Of a stretch of 64,000 bases of DNA, positions 23,666 to 35,469 are shown in pieces (position 1 is the stretch's first letter; each line of letters starts with the position of its first letter). The notes beneath the pieces were generated by a model. That model was not told the origin of the DNA. It did no database searches and saw only the letters and a list, made by a program, of their open reading frames with translations. The DNA is taken from NCBI GenBank assembly GCA_022818135.1, contig JAFMSR010000009.1, positions 21,669,159 to 21,733,158 on the forward strand, written 5' to 3'. The position numbers and the translations under genes are program-made. The DNA is from Saxidomus purpurata. Its lineage: Eukaryota; Mollusca; Bivalvia; Venerida; Veneridae.

Positions 23666-24714
23666 ACATCACACTTAAGCAGATTAACAGCATTTAGGAC
23701 GTTTGTTACAATTTTCTATATGTATATAGAGCCACATTTTCCCTTTCATGAAATGCCACGTTTGAAGAAATTCTATGAAAGGGAAAATTGTTTCCCTGTA
23801 TACATATATGAAATGGAGCAAACGTTTGAAGTTGTTTTTTCTTTCTAAAAATAATGTTCTGGCACTATGCCGTAGTTCCTGGTAAGATACGTTAAAACTG
23901 ATATTATAGTACGACTGGAGAAAAATTGGCGGATTCAATTCAAATAGGTTTATCTCTTTGTATAAAATACTCCATAATGGTTGTAATGATGCTTAAAACT
24001 TCACAGAAACCACACCTCTTACATGAATATCACACCAATGATAGAGAACAAACATTCATACCTTTTGAACTTACTTCTTTACCACTGTAAAAAATGCCTA
24101 CATTTCTTTTAAACCGAAATAAACTCGAAAACATATGCCTTAATAATTATACTATGTGTTTCGTACACTGAATGGATGATTTACCGTCAAATAATCACCT
24201 GCACTCTTAATAGAATATGTAACGTATCTTACATGAATAATTAGGCATACATATTATTGTGACAGTCATGTTGAATGTGTCATGCTTGCAGTGCTCAAAA
24301 TGCATTATTTTGACGTTTAAAAGTCTGTTGTTCAATTTGTTGTAAAAACAATTTAATAAAAAAGTTTGTCTTGTCTGATTTTCAACACGGAAAATAACCT
24401 TTTCTGTTTTGACCCAAGGAGCATTTTTTAAAACAAATTTGGTAAGTGACTACTAGGCAATGGTACAAATGCATAAGCTGCCAATAGCTGGGATGAGCTT
24501 AAATGCTAATATTCTATTTCTGTGCAGGGAATGAGGCCCATCTCTTAACCATTTGTTAAAGGATTATCAATTGCCCAAAAGCATTATGACTTACCAAAAA
24601 CAATTACGCATTGACTTGATCACGAACCTATAAACACACATAAGCACGCACACACGGATGCACGTATGCATATATATCGTGACTCGACAATGCCCAAAAT
24701 TGTTTACTTAATAC
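23666..24714. other. Non-coding stretch downstream of the HEPN gene
   Basis: Contains a pearl-like fragment near 24410-24490 ('gacccaaggagcat', 'gtgactactaggcaatg'). No supported gene. Confidence 0.45.
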
Positions 24715-24720
24715 TTTATT
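24715..24720 (-). promoter_or_regulatory. Polyadenylation signal AATAAA of the HEPN gene
   Basis: Perfect AATAAA on the minus strand, 20 nt after the TGA stop at 24741-24743. The position suits a short 3-prime UTR. Confidence 0.6.
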
Positions 24721-24740
24721 CATATCATAAAATAACCCAT

Positions 24741-26423
24741 TCATTTACCAAGGTTCGTTGGTTTTATTAGCTGAGTTGACTTTGCCTCTTCTATCTCGGT
24801 CAAAATCTTTTGTTGTCTGTCGTATATCGTCATCAGTACTTCTGTTCCTGCCGCTAATATTTTCTGCTCTGCTTCCTTTCTGGCATCAGTTGTTTCTACT
24901 ATTGCAGCCCTTGCCGTGTCCTTTATGTTTTCTACTACCTCAGTTCTTTCCTCAGATAATTGTTTTAGTGTAGCTGCGCCTTTCTCGTTCAATTTGGTTA
25001 AACCAGCAATTGTGGCGTCTTCTACTTTTTCTAATGCTTCCGTTTTTCCCTTGAACATTTCGTGCAGCATTTCTTTATCTTTTATCGTGATTTCGGTCAA
25101 ACCAGCGCTTAGCTTATCCTTTATTATCTCTAGTGCCTCATTTCTTTCCCTAGACATTTCCTGCAATGCTTCTTCTCTTTTTGTGTTCAGGCCGGTTAAT
25201 CCTGTGGATATCTTACCCTTTATTTCTTTTAATGCCTCATTTCTTTCCTCAGATATTTCTTGCAATGTATCTTCTCTTTTCGTGCTCAGGTCGGTTAATC
25301 CTGTCGATATCTTATATTTAATTTCTTCGAATGCCTCATTTCTTTCATCAGACATTTCCTGCAATGCAACTGTTCTTTTCGTGTCCAAGGCGGTTATTCC
25401 TGTAGATAATTTATCCTTTATTTTGTTTAATGCCTCATTTCTTTCCTCGGACATTTCCTGCAATGCATCTGCTCTTTTCTTGTCCAGGACGGTTAAACCT
25501 GTAGACGTCGTATTCTTTATTTCTTCTAATGTCTCACTTTTTTCCTCAGAAATTTCCTTTAATGTATCTTCTCTTTTTGTGTTTAGGTCGGTTAATCCTG
25601 TCGATATATTATCTTTAAATTCTTCGAATGCCTTATTTCTTTCATCAGACAGTTCCTGCAATGCAACTGCTCTTTTCGTGTCCAAGGCGGTTATTCCTGT
25701 AGATATTTTACCCTTTATTTCTTTTAATGCCTCATTTCTTTCCTCAGATATTTTTTGCAATGTATCTTCTCTTTTCGTTTTCAGGTCGGTTAATCCTGTC
25801 GATATCTTATATTTAATTTCTTCGAATGCCTCATTTCTTTCATCAGACATTTCCCGCAATGCAACAGCTTTTTTCGTGTCCAAGGCGGTTATTCCTGTAG
25901 ATGTTTTATCCTTAATTTCTTCTAATGCCTCATTTCTTTCCTCGGACATTTCCTGCAATGCGTCTTCTCTTTCTGTGTCCAGGACGGTTAATCCTGTAGA
26001 CGTCTTTTTCTTTATTTCTTTTAATGTCTCACTTTTTTTCTCAGATATTTCTTGCAATGTATCTTCTCTTTTCGTGTTCATGTCGGTTAATCCTGTCAAT
26101 ATCTTATCTTTAATTTCTTCGGATGATTCATTTCTTTCATCAGCCATTTCCTGCAATGCAACTGCTCGTTTTTTGTCCAAGGCGGTTATTCCTGTCGATA
26201 TCTCATCTTTTATTTCTTCTAATGCCTCATTTCTTTCCTCGGACAATTCCTGCAATGCGTCTGCTCTTTTCGTATCCAGGTCGGTTAATCCTGCGCATAC
26301 CGAGTTCTGTATTTCTGTCACTGCCTCATTTTTCTTGTCTTCCAATTCTGCTAAGGCCTCTTTGCGTATTTTAAGAATGTTCTTTTCATCCATCTGACTG
26401 ATGTTGATCTGCTTTGATTTCAA
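24741..26423 (-). CDS. CXorf38-like HEPN protein, exon 3: hendecad-repeat coiled coil
   Basis: Terminal exon of 560 codons plus TGA. It opens after a pyrimidine-rich acceptor (tttgttttAG at 26424-26425) in phase 0 with LKSKQINISQMDEK; an in-frame TAG overlaps the acceptor, so this exon cannot start a protein upstream. Residues 46-507 are fourteen 33-residue units such as LTDLNTKREDTLQEISEERN plus 13 more, preceded by one partial unit. Each unit is three 11-residue blocks starting with a leucine or isoleucine, charged elsewhere. That is a hendecad pattern, giving long amphipathic helices or a right-handed coiled coil. The 53-residue tail is less repetitive. Such arrays usually mediate oligomerisation or surface binding. 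No signal peptide or membrane segment is seen. The open frame on the other strand (24916-26397) is a shadow of the repeat. Confidence 0.88.
   Translation of the reverse strand: MKSKQINISQMDEKNILKIRKEALAELEDKKNEAVTEIQNSVCAGLTDLDTKRADALQELSEERNEALEEIKDEISTGITALDKKRAVALQEMADERNESSEEIKDKILTGLTDMNTKREDTLQEISEKKSETLKEIKKKTSTGLTVLDTEREDALQEMSEERNEALEEIKDKTSTGITALDTKKAVALREMSDERNEAFEEIKYKISTGLTDLKTKREDTLQKISEERNEALKEIKGKISTGITALDTKRAVALQELSDERNKAFEEFKDNISTGLTDLNTKREDTLKEISEEKSETLEEIKNTTSTGLTVLDKKRADALQEMSEERNEALNKIKDKLSTGITALDTKRTVALQEMSDERNEAFEEIKYKISTGLTDLSTKREDTLQEISEERNEALKEIKGKISTGLTGLNTKREEALQEMSRERNEALEIIKDKLSAGLTEITIKDKEMLHEMFKGKTEALEKVEDATIAGLTKLNEKGAATLKQLSEERTEVVENIKDTARAAIVETTDARKEAEQKILAAGTEVLMTIYDRQQKILTEIEEAKSTQLIKPTNLGK
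24903..26288 (-). repeat. Coding 99-bp repeat array (14 units)
   Basis: Fourteen 99-bp units fall into recurring types: A (ITALDTKRAVALQEM), B (LTDLNTKREDTLQEI) and C (LTVLDTKREDALQEM). Units 2-6 (26189 to 25695) and 7-11 (25694 to 25200) both run A-B-C-A-B, with matching private residues (KSET in unit B, EIKYK in the second A, EIKGK in the second B). The array therefore grew partly by one 495-bp duplication. Confidence 0.92.
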
Positions 26424-28380
26424 CTAAAACAAAAACAAAAAACTTTTACCACTTTTATATGACCAAAGAAACTTGAACTGTTTTGCTTCAAGTCTTGTGA
26501 AAGGTTAGCCTACATTTGAAGTATTAGAAGTATAAGAAAATATTTCATACAAAATAGGCCAACCAATGCTTGTCATTGTAAAAAAACAAGTAAATCTTAA
26601 ACATATCTGCATGTTTATGCCTGGGAGTTGGGAATTTCCATTATTCCGAGGTCTGAACACGAAAAGCAAGTAAAAATTTGGTGTCGAAGAGGGAAAAATC
26701 GTCTAGCATTAGTTGTGAAAAAGTTAACATATGCTTGCAACGTTTTAGTGTTAAGGTAGCTAGCAGGTTTCCCCTAAAAAATTAACATCAACCTAGACTA
26801 AAGCAATTTCGCATTGGTGTCTTTTTGTCAAAATATTAGAGTCAACTGATAAATTATGAAACTGCTTAATCAGCGCAAGGTAGGTATGTTTTCCGTCGAC
26901 TTTCGAGATGTTTTGGATAGTTTATACCTTTCTTATAAAATTATGCAAGTTTCATAAAAGCCGTGTCAAATCAGTGTCTTCGTATACAAAATAAATAATA
27001 CTATATTATGCCGTCATAGAGTACTCGAATACGCGGACGAATCTTCTTGAAAGGTTCAATTTAAATTGCATCAAATGTTAGTAAACTGTCTGAGAGAGCT
27101 TTTTATGAAAACCTCCATGAATTTTATACACAATTTAAACCCGATTTCTTTAAATAAAAGGAGGACTATCGGTTTAATTTTCGAGCAACTGAAACATTTT
27201 GGAAGTTGAAGAAAAAGAGAAACTTTGGCATAAATTATGAAACAGGTTTGACGTAACGGTTTTCCTGGTGTTTCTTTTCAAATACATGTAAATTGAAAGC
27301 GTAGTTTTACTGTGCAAAAGTCACTTACTGAAATTGGACAAGAAAACAATTAGCCGTGATTTGCAATTTAAAGCTCTTTTCAAAAGAAACTATTGCACAC
27401 TAATTAACTACATAAACAGCAAAGTTCAATGTCGCTTAATATAGCGCACACTAAAGGTAAATTGTTAAATAGTATTTATTTCATCTATCACTGTATAAAA
27501 TAAGCATAGGACCATGAGATTACCCGTATCGATATACAAAATGTAAAACGCCAGGACTCCTGATTGACAGACATGCCTCAAAACAGTTTCATATCAAATA
27601 AAGAATATTATGTCAGTCTTTAACACTAAAAATAAAAACTCGACAAAATATATATTCTTTAAAAGTTCCTTTAAATAAATTCCTTTTTAAAAAGCAAAGA
27701 AACATCTACTCTATATACTAGTAGTCTAAAGTAAAAAGTAATTATATTTTAAGCGTTTTGGTGGTGTGGCTTGAAATATTGGATTTCGCAAAACGTATAT
27801 TACGATTAAAGGTCTTTACGCACATGATTCGAAGTTGTATCGTATGGCGACACCGCCTAGCAATGCAATGTAAGGTCACCTAAGGCCACTCGCCCACCAC
27901 AACTTACCCAACAATACAATGGCGTAGGGTATGAAATGTTGTCAAGATATGTAACGCTGCGTTTCAATGATTTTTAAATAAGTCGCAAAACATTTATATT
28001 ACGTAGATGAAAGTGGTTTGCAAACATTAATGTATAAAACTTGCTGAAATAAACAGAAGTAACTAACGCCGGTACATGTAGATATTCGGTTTTCAGAAAC
28101 TAATGAACTTCAGGTTCTTGAACAAAATGTTAGTATCTGCATGTACAATTAGCCATATATCTGCATGGAGAGGGGGTAGAAATTCACTTCGCGACATTTT
28201 TAACAACAGAGTTTTCAAACAGAATCGGAGTACAGTGCATTTTTAGTAGTAACCAAACCTGTTTCCTAACTTAACCGATTTACTTACATTGTATTTGCTG
28301 TATAAATTGCAACTTAAGACAAAATTGAAACAAGTTGATGAGGTGTTGCCACGCAAAACGTAGTCCCCTACCGGTTCGGA

Positions 28381-28480
28381 GCTATAAATCTATGATATGA
28401 TAAATACTGTCGATGAAAACCACCATCTGATATTGTATAGTATTCAGTTTTCGCGACGAAAGTTGAACAATGGAGGTAAG
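28381..28480 (+). promoter_or_regulatory. Possible promoter plus tiny first coding exon, opposite strand
   Basis: A TATA-like word ('agctataaatc', TATAAAT at about 28383) lies about 85 bp before an ATG at 28470 in good context (aacaATGG). After only ATG GAG comes a consensus donor GTAAGT (28476). This is what a first exon with two codons would look like. No following exon was identified, so chance remains likely. Confidence 0.22.
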
Positions 28481-30184
28481 TGAAGGTCTGATTTGCACGT
28501 ACCGTGTTGCTCGTTATTTTGTATTTATTTGTAGGTTTTAGAAACTACGTGACTATCCCAGCCCAGTTTACTCCTTGGGTTTAAAGGATGTAAGTTGATA
28601 TGTTAAAAATGTCACAAACAGATGGCATACTCACTCGAAAATGTCGCCCGTTGGTAACGCCTAGCGCTTTATTTCGTAAAATGTAATGTGTTTAGATGTG
28701 CATAATCTGTATCGATTGATTTATTTTGTCAAGTACCCTGTATAAGTTTTCAAGATTTTATCAACAAACGTTATTTCTGGTACAAAATATTGATAAAAAT
28801 ATAAAGTTAGTTTACTGGGTATTGATACAAATGTATACTGAGTCTTGGGCGTAAATATATTGAGTCGCCGCAATATTCTGCTGCTTTTAAGCGTATGAAT
28901 CTTTTCTTCTAACAATAAATAATAATCCACTTTTAACATATTGATTTGCAATTATTTCAAACTGAACTTTGTGCTCAATATAGGTAGTTGTTTCTTCAAG
29001 CTGATTTAATTGCAAGTATTTTATTGTTAATTTGTCCTCAGTTGCTTCATACAGTCTCAAGTAAATTACGTTCATACATGAGTTTTGTTCTTATTTACAC
29101 TCATAGATGTCCTCATCTTATGCCGTATTAATACACGAAATTCTTCTTTACTCGCTGTTTGTACTTGATTTTTATGATAATTCGTAGAAGAGTTTTTTTT
29201 ATCTTTTGTTTCGTTACTGTACAACACATTCATATGTACCTTAGTTTATAAGCTACAGTAATACAATTGTAGGCACGCACTGTGCGATAATAACTATAAC
29301 ATTTAAACTCAATAGAACCTGTAATCAGCTATTGGATATAACATATTGTTCATTATGGCCGTTGTTACGGAGTACCCTACTCTGAATGTATAAAATGTCA
29401 CAGCAACGGTCTGTAAACAAGTAAGGTCTTTGCTTTCCTTTATGTTTTGTCATCTTGTTGGTTACATGGAGCTTCTATCGTTAAGTTACTTCTATTCATT
29501 TTCTGTCATAATCAGCATTCATGCAATTTATGCAACATAATTCACGGCCAAATAAAAGATATATTGAATCACGTTAAACAGCAAAAGTGAATAAAACGAC
29601 CAACAGTAACACCAAGATAAACTACAATACTGACACATACTAGTAAAGGAGATATTTGGATAGCAGATGTGGGAGAGAGTTTCTGAAATTTTAATATCCA
29701 GAACAAAACACTGCAATCTATTTTACAACTATTAAAATGTTTTTAGGCCAATCTTTACTAGTTGTAGATTACTTCAAAAATCACTTCCTACCTGAGTTTT
29801 TGAACAGATAGTGAAATGCTGCACAGCACATGTACTTTAGTGAACCACTTAAATAGTCGCAGTTATCAACATTTAATAAGATTTGTTCAAAACAACACAC
29901 TTCCTGGTTGTATATTTTCAACATACATGTATAACAGATATAGACATTTCCCATTTTAAGCTTTTCATGTTTTACTCATTTCTTGATTCAAATCTCAGTA
30001 CATTAATTTCGCTCATTCCGACAACACTCAGTGCACGTTTAACCAATGCCCAATACTGTCATTGATATTTTTCAGGAACCGTATCTACGATATACTTTCA
30101 TCTAAATTGATGACATTTGGAACATAAATATGTGCTGTCTTTTTGCAAATTAATCGTCCTATACAGATTATTCACATGTAAACG

Positions 30185-30585
30185 AGTTCCCAGATAAAAC
30201 AGTAGAGTTTGCCAACGGCCGGGATTTTTCGAGTTATCAGGCCATCTTTATGGGGTATTTTCAACATGTCAACGCAATTATATGTTAGATCTGGGATAGT
30301 CATTGAAGTATCTAAACTTAGTATGCGTTGGGGTGAAAATTTGGGTGAAAATCTGACTTTTACTTAGCTCCGTTATAAAACGTTCCTCGTGAAAACTAAT
30401 CACCTGTGCTGAATTTCAAGCCAATATCCGGTGGTCGTTCATCCACATTGATAAAGGTAATACAATGAAAATGCAAATGAGAATATGTATGTCATTTACG
30501 GTCGGACAGAAGGACGGACGGACTGATAAACGGACAACACAAAAAACAATATCCCTCCGCCTTTGTCGGGGGATTATAAAAGAAA
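30185..30585 (+). mobile_element. Interspersed repeat ending 'tttgtcgggggattata'
   Basis: Ends with 'acggacggactgataaacgg' and 'cctccgcctttgtcggggg'. A related end lies at 39720-39800 ('cgtttgcctttggcggggg'). An ACGG tail followed by a fixed terminus again fits pearl-like structure. Confidence 0.5.
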
Positions 30586-31056
30586 TATTCTGTGTTTAAA
30601 AATACATTTTTTCGACATACTTACAGCTGTTTCAATTTTGTTTCGGGTGGAAACAAATTTTTTTTTATTGAATCCATGTAGAATAATCGTTGTCTTAGGA
30701 TTGTTCCGTTTTAAAGACAAATTTCTTAAAATTGGCATACTATTTCATATGATGAAAATAATGACTTGAATGCTATTTTGGATGTACGGTTTGTTTTAAG
30801 TATTACATAAATATCTAAAATTGCAGAATCAATATCTTAACAGCTGCAACTGGCTGTACTACACGTTTAGTAACCAGTTATATTTTCATCGAACATAGTG
30901 TTGATGTTATTTCATATGATTGTATTTGACAGTGAGCAGGGATTACCGGCTTAAAGACAATGAAGACTACTGGACCTGATCAAAATATATCCTAGCAAAA
31001 GACTACCAGTCAGTGCTACACATAAAATAACAAAGCTGGTCCTACATTTTTTAAAG

Positions 31057-31600
31057 TTAAAGGTCCATTACTAACACCAAATCGAATTTTCTTTTGAATA
31101 TAGAATCGTAACGGGCGTCTTATCAGAAGGAAAAATATGACATACTGCATCGAATGTGACCATATTGTGTTGAAAATTAGAGTTTAACAAAAGAATTAAT
31201 GAATTATAGTTTGCCTTTTTCAAAAACGAAAGTAGGTTTTCTCATTTTCAAATATCTTTGTAATTTTCCAGAAATCTCCCAGAGAGAGGCTGTAAATAGG
31301 TTGTACATAAATAAGCATGCCTATTTAGAATTATAATTGAAGAACCTTACTTCAAATGATGTGCAATGTATATGTCGGACTGTTTACAACATTAAATAAA
31401 GCGAAAGTAGGACAAAAAGACCACCCAGGTCAATCTAAGGAATACATAAACATTCACCTGTTTTTCTGCAGCAGTATTTCAAACAGGGAAATACTCCATG
31501 GCTATTGTAAAGTTTTAGAAGTCGGTTTTAAACTGTAATTCCCTATTACAATTCCAGATTTAAAAGAAAATTCGATTTGATGTTAGTAATGGACTTTTAA
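31057..31600 (+). mobile_element. MITE copy B, 544 bp
   Basis: Same element as 1700-2243, in opposite orientation and with the same length from TTAA to TTAA. It sits in intron 2 of the HEPN gene, about 300 bp from the HEPN exon. Confidence 0.88.
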
Positions 31601-31904
31601 GGACAAGAACATTTTCTCGAATCTTTTTTAATCTGCCTACTGTGTTGTTCACTGGACTTGAATTTTTTGACCACTTTCTGTCGAAGTTTCGATAAATTCC
31701 TTTTAAAGGTTTTAACGCTTAAATTCATCAATGTCTTGTTTCTGGGATTTTTATACATTGTACACAAAATTAATGGCAAAACTTCGTAAAAGTGGACACA
31801 ATAACTTCTAATTCCACTAACTTTCCTCGGACAGATATATCTAATTATTAGACATCCGTTTTATATTGCGAGATTGTTCGTGGAAACAATAAGTATTTAT
31901 TTAC

Positions 31905-32063
31905 CTTTTGTAGTTTTTGTACGGCATCCTTGGATTCAGCATACGAAAGAAGACACTTCGGGTCTTCAAGTACCATAATGAAAGTGTCTATGTATTCATC
32001 CAAAGTATGGTCATCAAGCTCCAACTTTGATTTATGAAGGATCTCATTTCGAACGTACCTTGC
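31905..32063 (-). CDS. CXorf38-like HEPN protein, exon 2: HEPN core
   Basis: A 159-bp, 53-codon exon in phase 0 at both ends, with acceptor attattacAG (32064-32065) and donor AG|GTAAAT (31903-31904). It reads ARYVRNEILHKSKLELDDHT and continues through a helix to LQK. RNEILH is an Rx4H motif, the active-site signature of HEPN ribonucleases. The same RNE-x-xH core occurs in human CXorf38 and DZIP3-type HEPN domains. Many HEPN proteins cut RNA or dimerise on it; whether this one is active is not shown. Joined to exon 1 it reads CPFYK-ARYVRNEILH, which keeps the family spacing. Confidence 0.88.
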
Positions 32064-34169
32064 CTGTAATAATAACGACACATTATTATACGTCAAAATA
32101 AAACCATTTAAATGTTAGAAAGTGTGTTTATGATAAGTTTTATGTTTAATTTGGAGCTGTGCCACATAACCGTGAAGGCATTTGTTTAGCAACAGCCTAG
32201 CAATAGCCTTCACAAAGGCGCAGTTATTGACCTTTGTTTATATGTTTTTATGTTCGTACGGAAAAAAAATATATGCCTTTAACCATTGCAGTGGGTTTTT
32301 AAAAGTGATCAGGTAGAAATAACATCTAACGGCAAATCTTTATTCTGAACACTTGCAAAGTTTTAAAGATAACAGTTTATAGAAGCGAACAGTCCCAGTT
32401 TTACATATTCACACTGTCTAAGTTAGAAGTTGAAAATGAAATCGGATGGTCAAAAAGCGTTGTTTCAAAGAGGGTCAATTCTAAATTAAACACGCATTAT
32501 CTTGTATCATCTCTACTTATGAGAAAATGAATCGTTAACAAACACGACAGAGCGACTGTCATCAAAGACTTTATTATTTAAAACATACCAATGAATAACG
32601 GAATAATTAATAACTTTAAGGACCGGACACAATTGCGCACGGCGATAACGCGATCGCTAAAAGGGATAAATAAATCACTTTCCGGTCAAGCATGTCTTTT
32701 TGACATATTTTATAGCTATGTACAATTTACCACAAAACTTACTCGAAGTGATGAATTGGTTGTGAACGAATTTTTAATCTCAATACTCAAAGCTCATGTA
32801 GTAAAACCACATATCTAGCGTCCGCATATTAAAGTAACTGATTGTATCATCATGAGTCACGGTTTCGCCAGTTTAATCATTTACAGGCAAGACTTGTCAT
32901 CCTAACAGCTAAAAAACACCTTTCTGGACGATTTTTCGACCGATGTATGACATTGTTTTCAGATGCGCAGATGTTATCATTAAGTCGTACCAGCTTTATT
33001 ATTTTCAACGGTACATGATCCACTGTGAAGTTTGACAACATCACCAAAACTTCGTTCTATGGGTTGAAAGGTTGAAATTTAGAGTGATTATAGTTAATAC
33101 AACATTTAAATGGACGAGAATACAAGAGCTGTCAGTAGGACAGCGCGCTCGACTTTTTGAAGCGCTGTATAAGTATGGGCCATAAGAAGCAAGATATTAA
33201 GTCGAGAATTATCAAACTAGATTGTTTAATATCCTTGAATACTACAGCAAAGTTTTAAATTGATACTTTAAGTCGTTAATGATATACCAGTGCCAGATGC
33301 ACACAATACTTTAAGTAGGAATTTCTAAGTACAAATAAAAAAACATGTTCACAGGGTTATCTTCTCTTGCCAACAGACAGGTGTCATGATGGTACCTAAG
33401 TATTCCAACTTTTAAAGTAATATCTCAAATGATAAGTCAACAAGTGGACAAGAATGAAATTTTACTGAGTTTCTAAGTCTGAATGGGCCATAATACAAAT
33501 AAAATCCTTGGCAGAGCTACCTTCTCTTGCCTACATGTGGGGATCATGATGGTAAGCAAGTATTGATTCTAAGTTGATAAATGGCCTTAATTTTTCAAAA
33601 TCCTTCACAGAGTTACCTTCTCTTGCGTACAGATTGGAGTTATGTTGCAAACAAGTCTTCCAAGTTTCACAGCAATATCTCAAAGGGTTAAGTAAGTAAG
33701 TGGATTTTCCCATATTCAATGTATTTTCAAAGTCAAAAAGGGGCATAATGCTGACAAAATCCTTCACAGAGTTATGTACTCTTGTCTATTGATAGCGGTT
33801 ATGATGGTTAACAAGTATGCAATGTTTCAAAGCAATACCTCTAATGGTTTTGAAATAAAGTGAGATGGTTCGAAAAGTCGAGCTAAAAATGGGTTGGTAT
33901 GTCGTTATTTCTGGTTTTAACCATTTCTGAAGAGAAATTGAAAGTTTAACAAGCGATTTCTCAGTTAATACTTTACCAAATTTAAATCTACAGAGACCAC
34001 TTGGCGCATAAATCATCGCCCTTTAATACTATTGATTTCTTGTTATATAGATATAGTAGTATACCAAGAAAAATCAGTCGCTCCCGCTCTATTGGATTTA
34101 CCGAAGTGGTATTTAAAACTAAATTAGATTAAAACGTAACGCTAAAAATAATAAGACTGTATAAATTAC
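32064..34169 (-). other. Intron 1 of the HEPN gene
   Basis: About 2.1 kb, holding a full-length pearl-like family 2 element (33119-33892). The remainder shows no exon-like frame. Confidence 0.65.
33119..33892 (+). mobile_element. Pearl-like family 2, full-length copy
   Basis: Starts 'acaagagctgtcagtagga', with 'gctcgactttttgaag' just inside, and ends 'tcgaaaagtcgagctaaaaa'. The subterminal words at the two ends are complementary. The body consists of ~165-bp imperfect tandem units ('ccttcacagagttaccttctcttgc', 'gtcatgatggtaagcaagtatt'). Confidence 0.8.
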
Positions 34170-34745
34170 CTTATAGAATGGACAGGCAGCATTTAAGCCT
34201 ATGTTGGGACAAGCTATCCAATTCTGTATCGGTAGGTTGTTGATTGCGATACTAAGAAGCCCAGAGGCGTCTGTTTCATCTGCTGATGTTCCCGGTCCTC
34301 TGGTTGTCTCGAAACACTTTGCGTAGCTCCAGCCCTTTGGATCTGAGCACCATGTAGTCGGATTTGTGTTTTGCCACAACGGATCCCTACACGAATGATC
34401 ATCCACGATAACATCGTAAAGTTCACTACATATTCCAGTAGGACATTTTCTACGCCCTCTGGGTCTACTACCAAAGCAGTTACTAGCATTGCGATGTATA
34501 CAAGTAGTTCTGTTGCATGCTTTATGCGGATTGGCATGTTGAGGTAAAAGGTTATCTGATGTACATTGAATGCATTGGGGTAAAGCTCCTATCGGAACTT
34601 TTGTTATTTGTCGTAACTGTTGGTTCCGACATACTAGAGCTTTATCACCAACAAACACTTTCAATCCCTCCTGAAGAAACTCAAGACCTTTAGCACCACG
34701 AACCCAATTTTTGTATAAGTTTTCCTCCCAGATCTCGTCGTCCAT
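34170..34745 (-). CDS. CXorf38-like HEPN protein, exon 1: N-terminal domain
   Basis: 192 codons from ATG (34743-34745, context aacaATGG) to donor AAG|GTAATT (34168-34169), phase 0. It begins MDDEIWEENLYKNWVRGAKG and continues with LEFLQEGLKVFVG, matching the start of human CXorf38 (YKNWV, then a helix ending FVG). Two conserved blocks follow: WCSDPKGWSYAKCF, like the W..D.WEVAK.F segment of CXorf38, and DASGLLSIAINNL, like its ALLSLIN segment. Between them is a cysteine-rich stretch (CIQCTSDN, CNRTTCIH, CPTGICSELY) that may bind zinc. The function of CXorf38 proteins is unknown. With exons 2 and 3 the predicted protein has 805 residues, much longer than CXorf38 because of the hendecad array. 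An in-frame read-through after the donor ends at 34119. Confidence 0.87.
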
Positions 34746-35469
34746 TGTTACAACACTCGTCGAACCTGAGATTTACAAAATCTAATTTTTATAACCATCG
34801 TCACCTTTTGTTTTTATGACCTGTTGTGTACAATTATTGTATAATGTAAAATAAAAACGTTTCTTTCTGACATACAACACTGCATTGTACACATTACACG
34901 CATGCAAAACCTTTAAAACATTTTCAAGTAAAATCCATAGATTTGATATCTATTAGATAATTCTATTCCAACATCTTTCTTAAATGTTCTATTATAAAAG
35001 TTTCCAATTAAGTTAATAATTCAATATCCTTGTAAAGTTTGAAGATCAGAACAGAACATAATTCTATTCTTGGTTTTAACATAACATAAAATTAATGAAG
35101 GGACTGCCTTTATTCATGCAACTATAATATTTCCCAAGTACTAATTAGATATCACAAAGTTAAACAAGCAGTGAATAAAGGAGTACGAGTACGATTTTAA
35201 CAATAATATTGCCTGTACGACGAGTGAATAAAAACATATTTTGTTTAGCAAGAATATAGGCGAATCTGTACATAATGCTTAAAATATATGGACCTTTTTG
35301 CTATATCAAACTCATAAATACATTTAGTATTTTTATAAATACATGTACACTTGGGAAACGTTTTCTAATTTTAAAACTAATATGCCGAATGGGACAGTTC
35401 GTTAACAGCTTAATTTTTACTTTCGAAGACTACTTCGTGGATTCTGACCAGTACATGTACTTGCGCCAA
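34746..35469. other. Upstream of the HEPN gene, nothing firm
   Basis: On the minus strand 'tttgtaaatctcag' lies about 25 nt before the ATG and could be an acceptor of a 5-prime UTR intron. No TATA box or clear promoter was seen. Confidence 0.4.

Larger units (their letters stand above)
26424..31904 (-). other. Intron 2 of the HEPN gene
   Basis: About 5.5 kb between the HEPN exon donor and the repeat-exon acceptor. Apart from the items listed separately (28381-28480, 30185-30585, 31057-31600) I see no convincing exon. Further alternative exons cannot be excluded. Confidence 0.6.

Noticed and set aside
24916..26397. 493-codon open frame antisense to the hendecad exon
   Set aside because: It mirrors the 99-bp coding repeat. 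The minus strand has the splice borders, stop and polyadenylation signal.
34214..34537. 107-codon minus-strand frame overlapping HEPN exon 1
   Set aside because: It is in another frame of the same exon. The CXorf38-like frame has the family motifs and phase-matched donor.
24741..34745. The HEPN exons as upstream exons of the NACHT gene
   Set aside because: The HEPN exon ends in phase 0 while the NACHT acceptor needs phase 1, and the HEPN gene has its own stop and polyadenylation signal.
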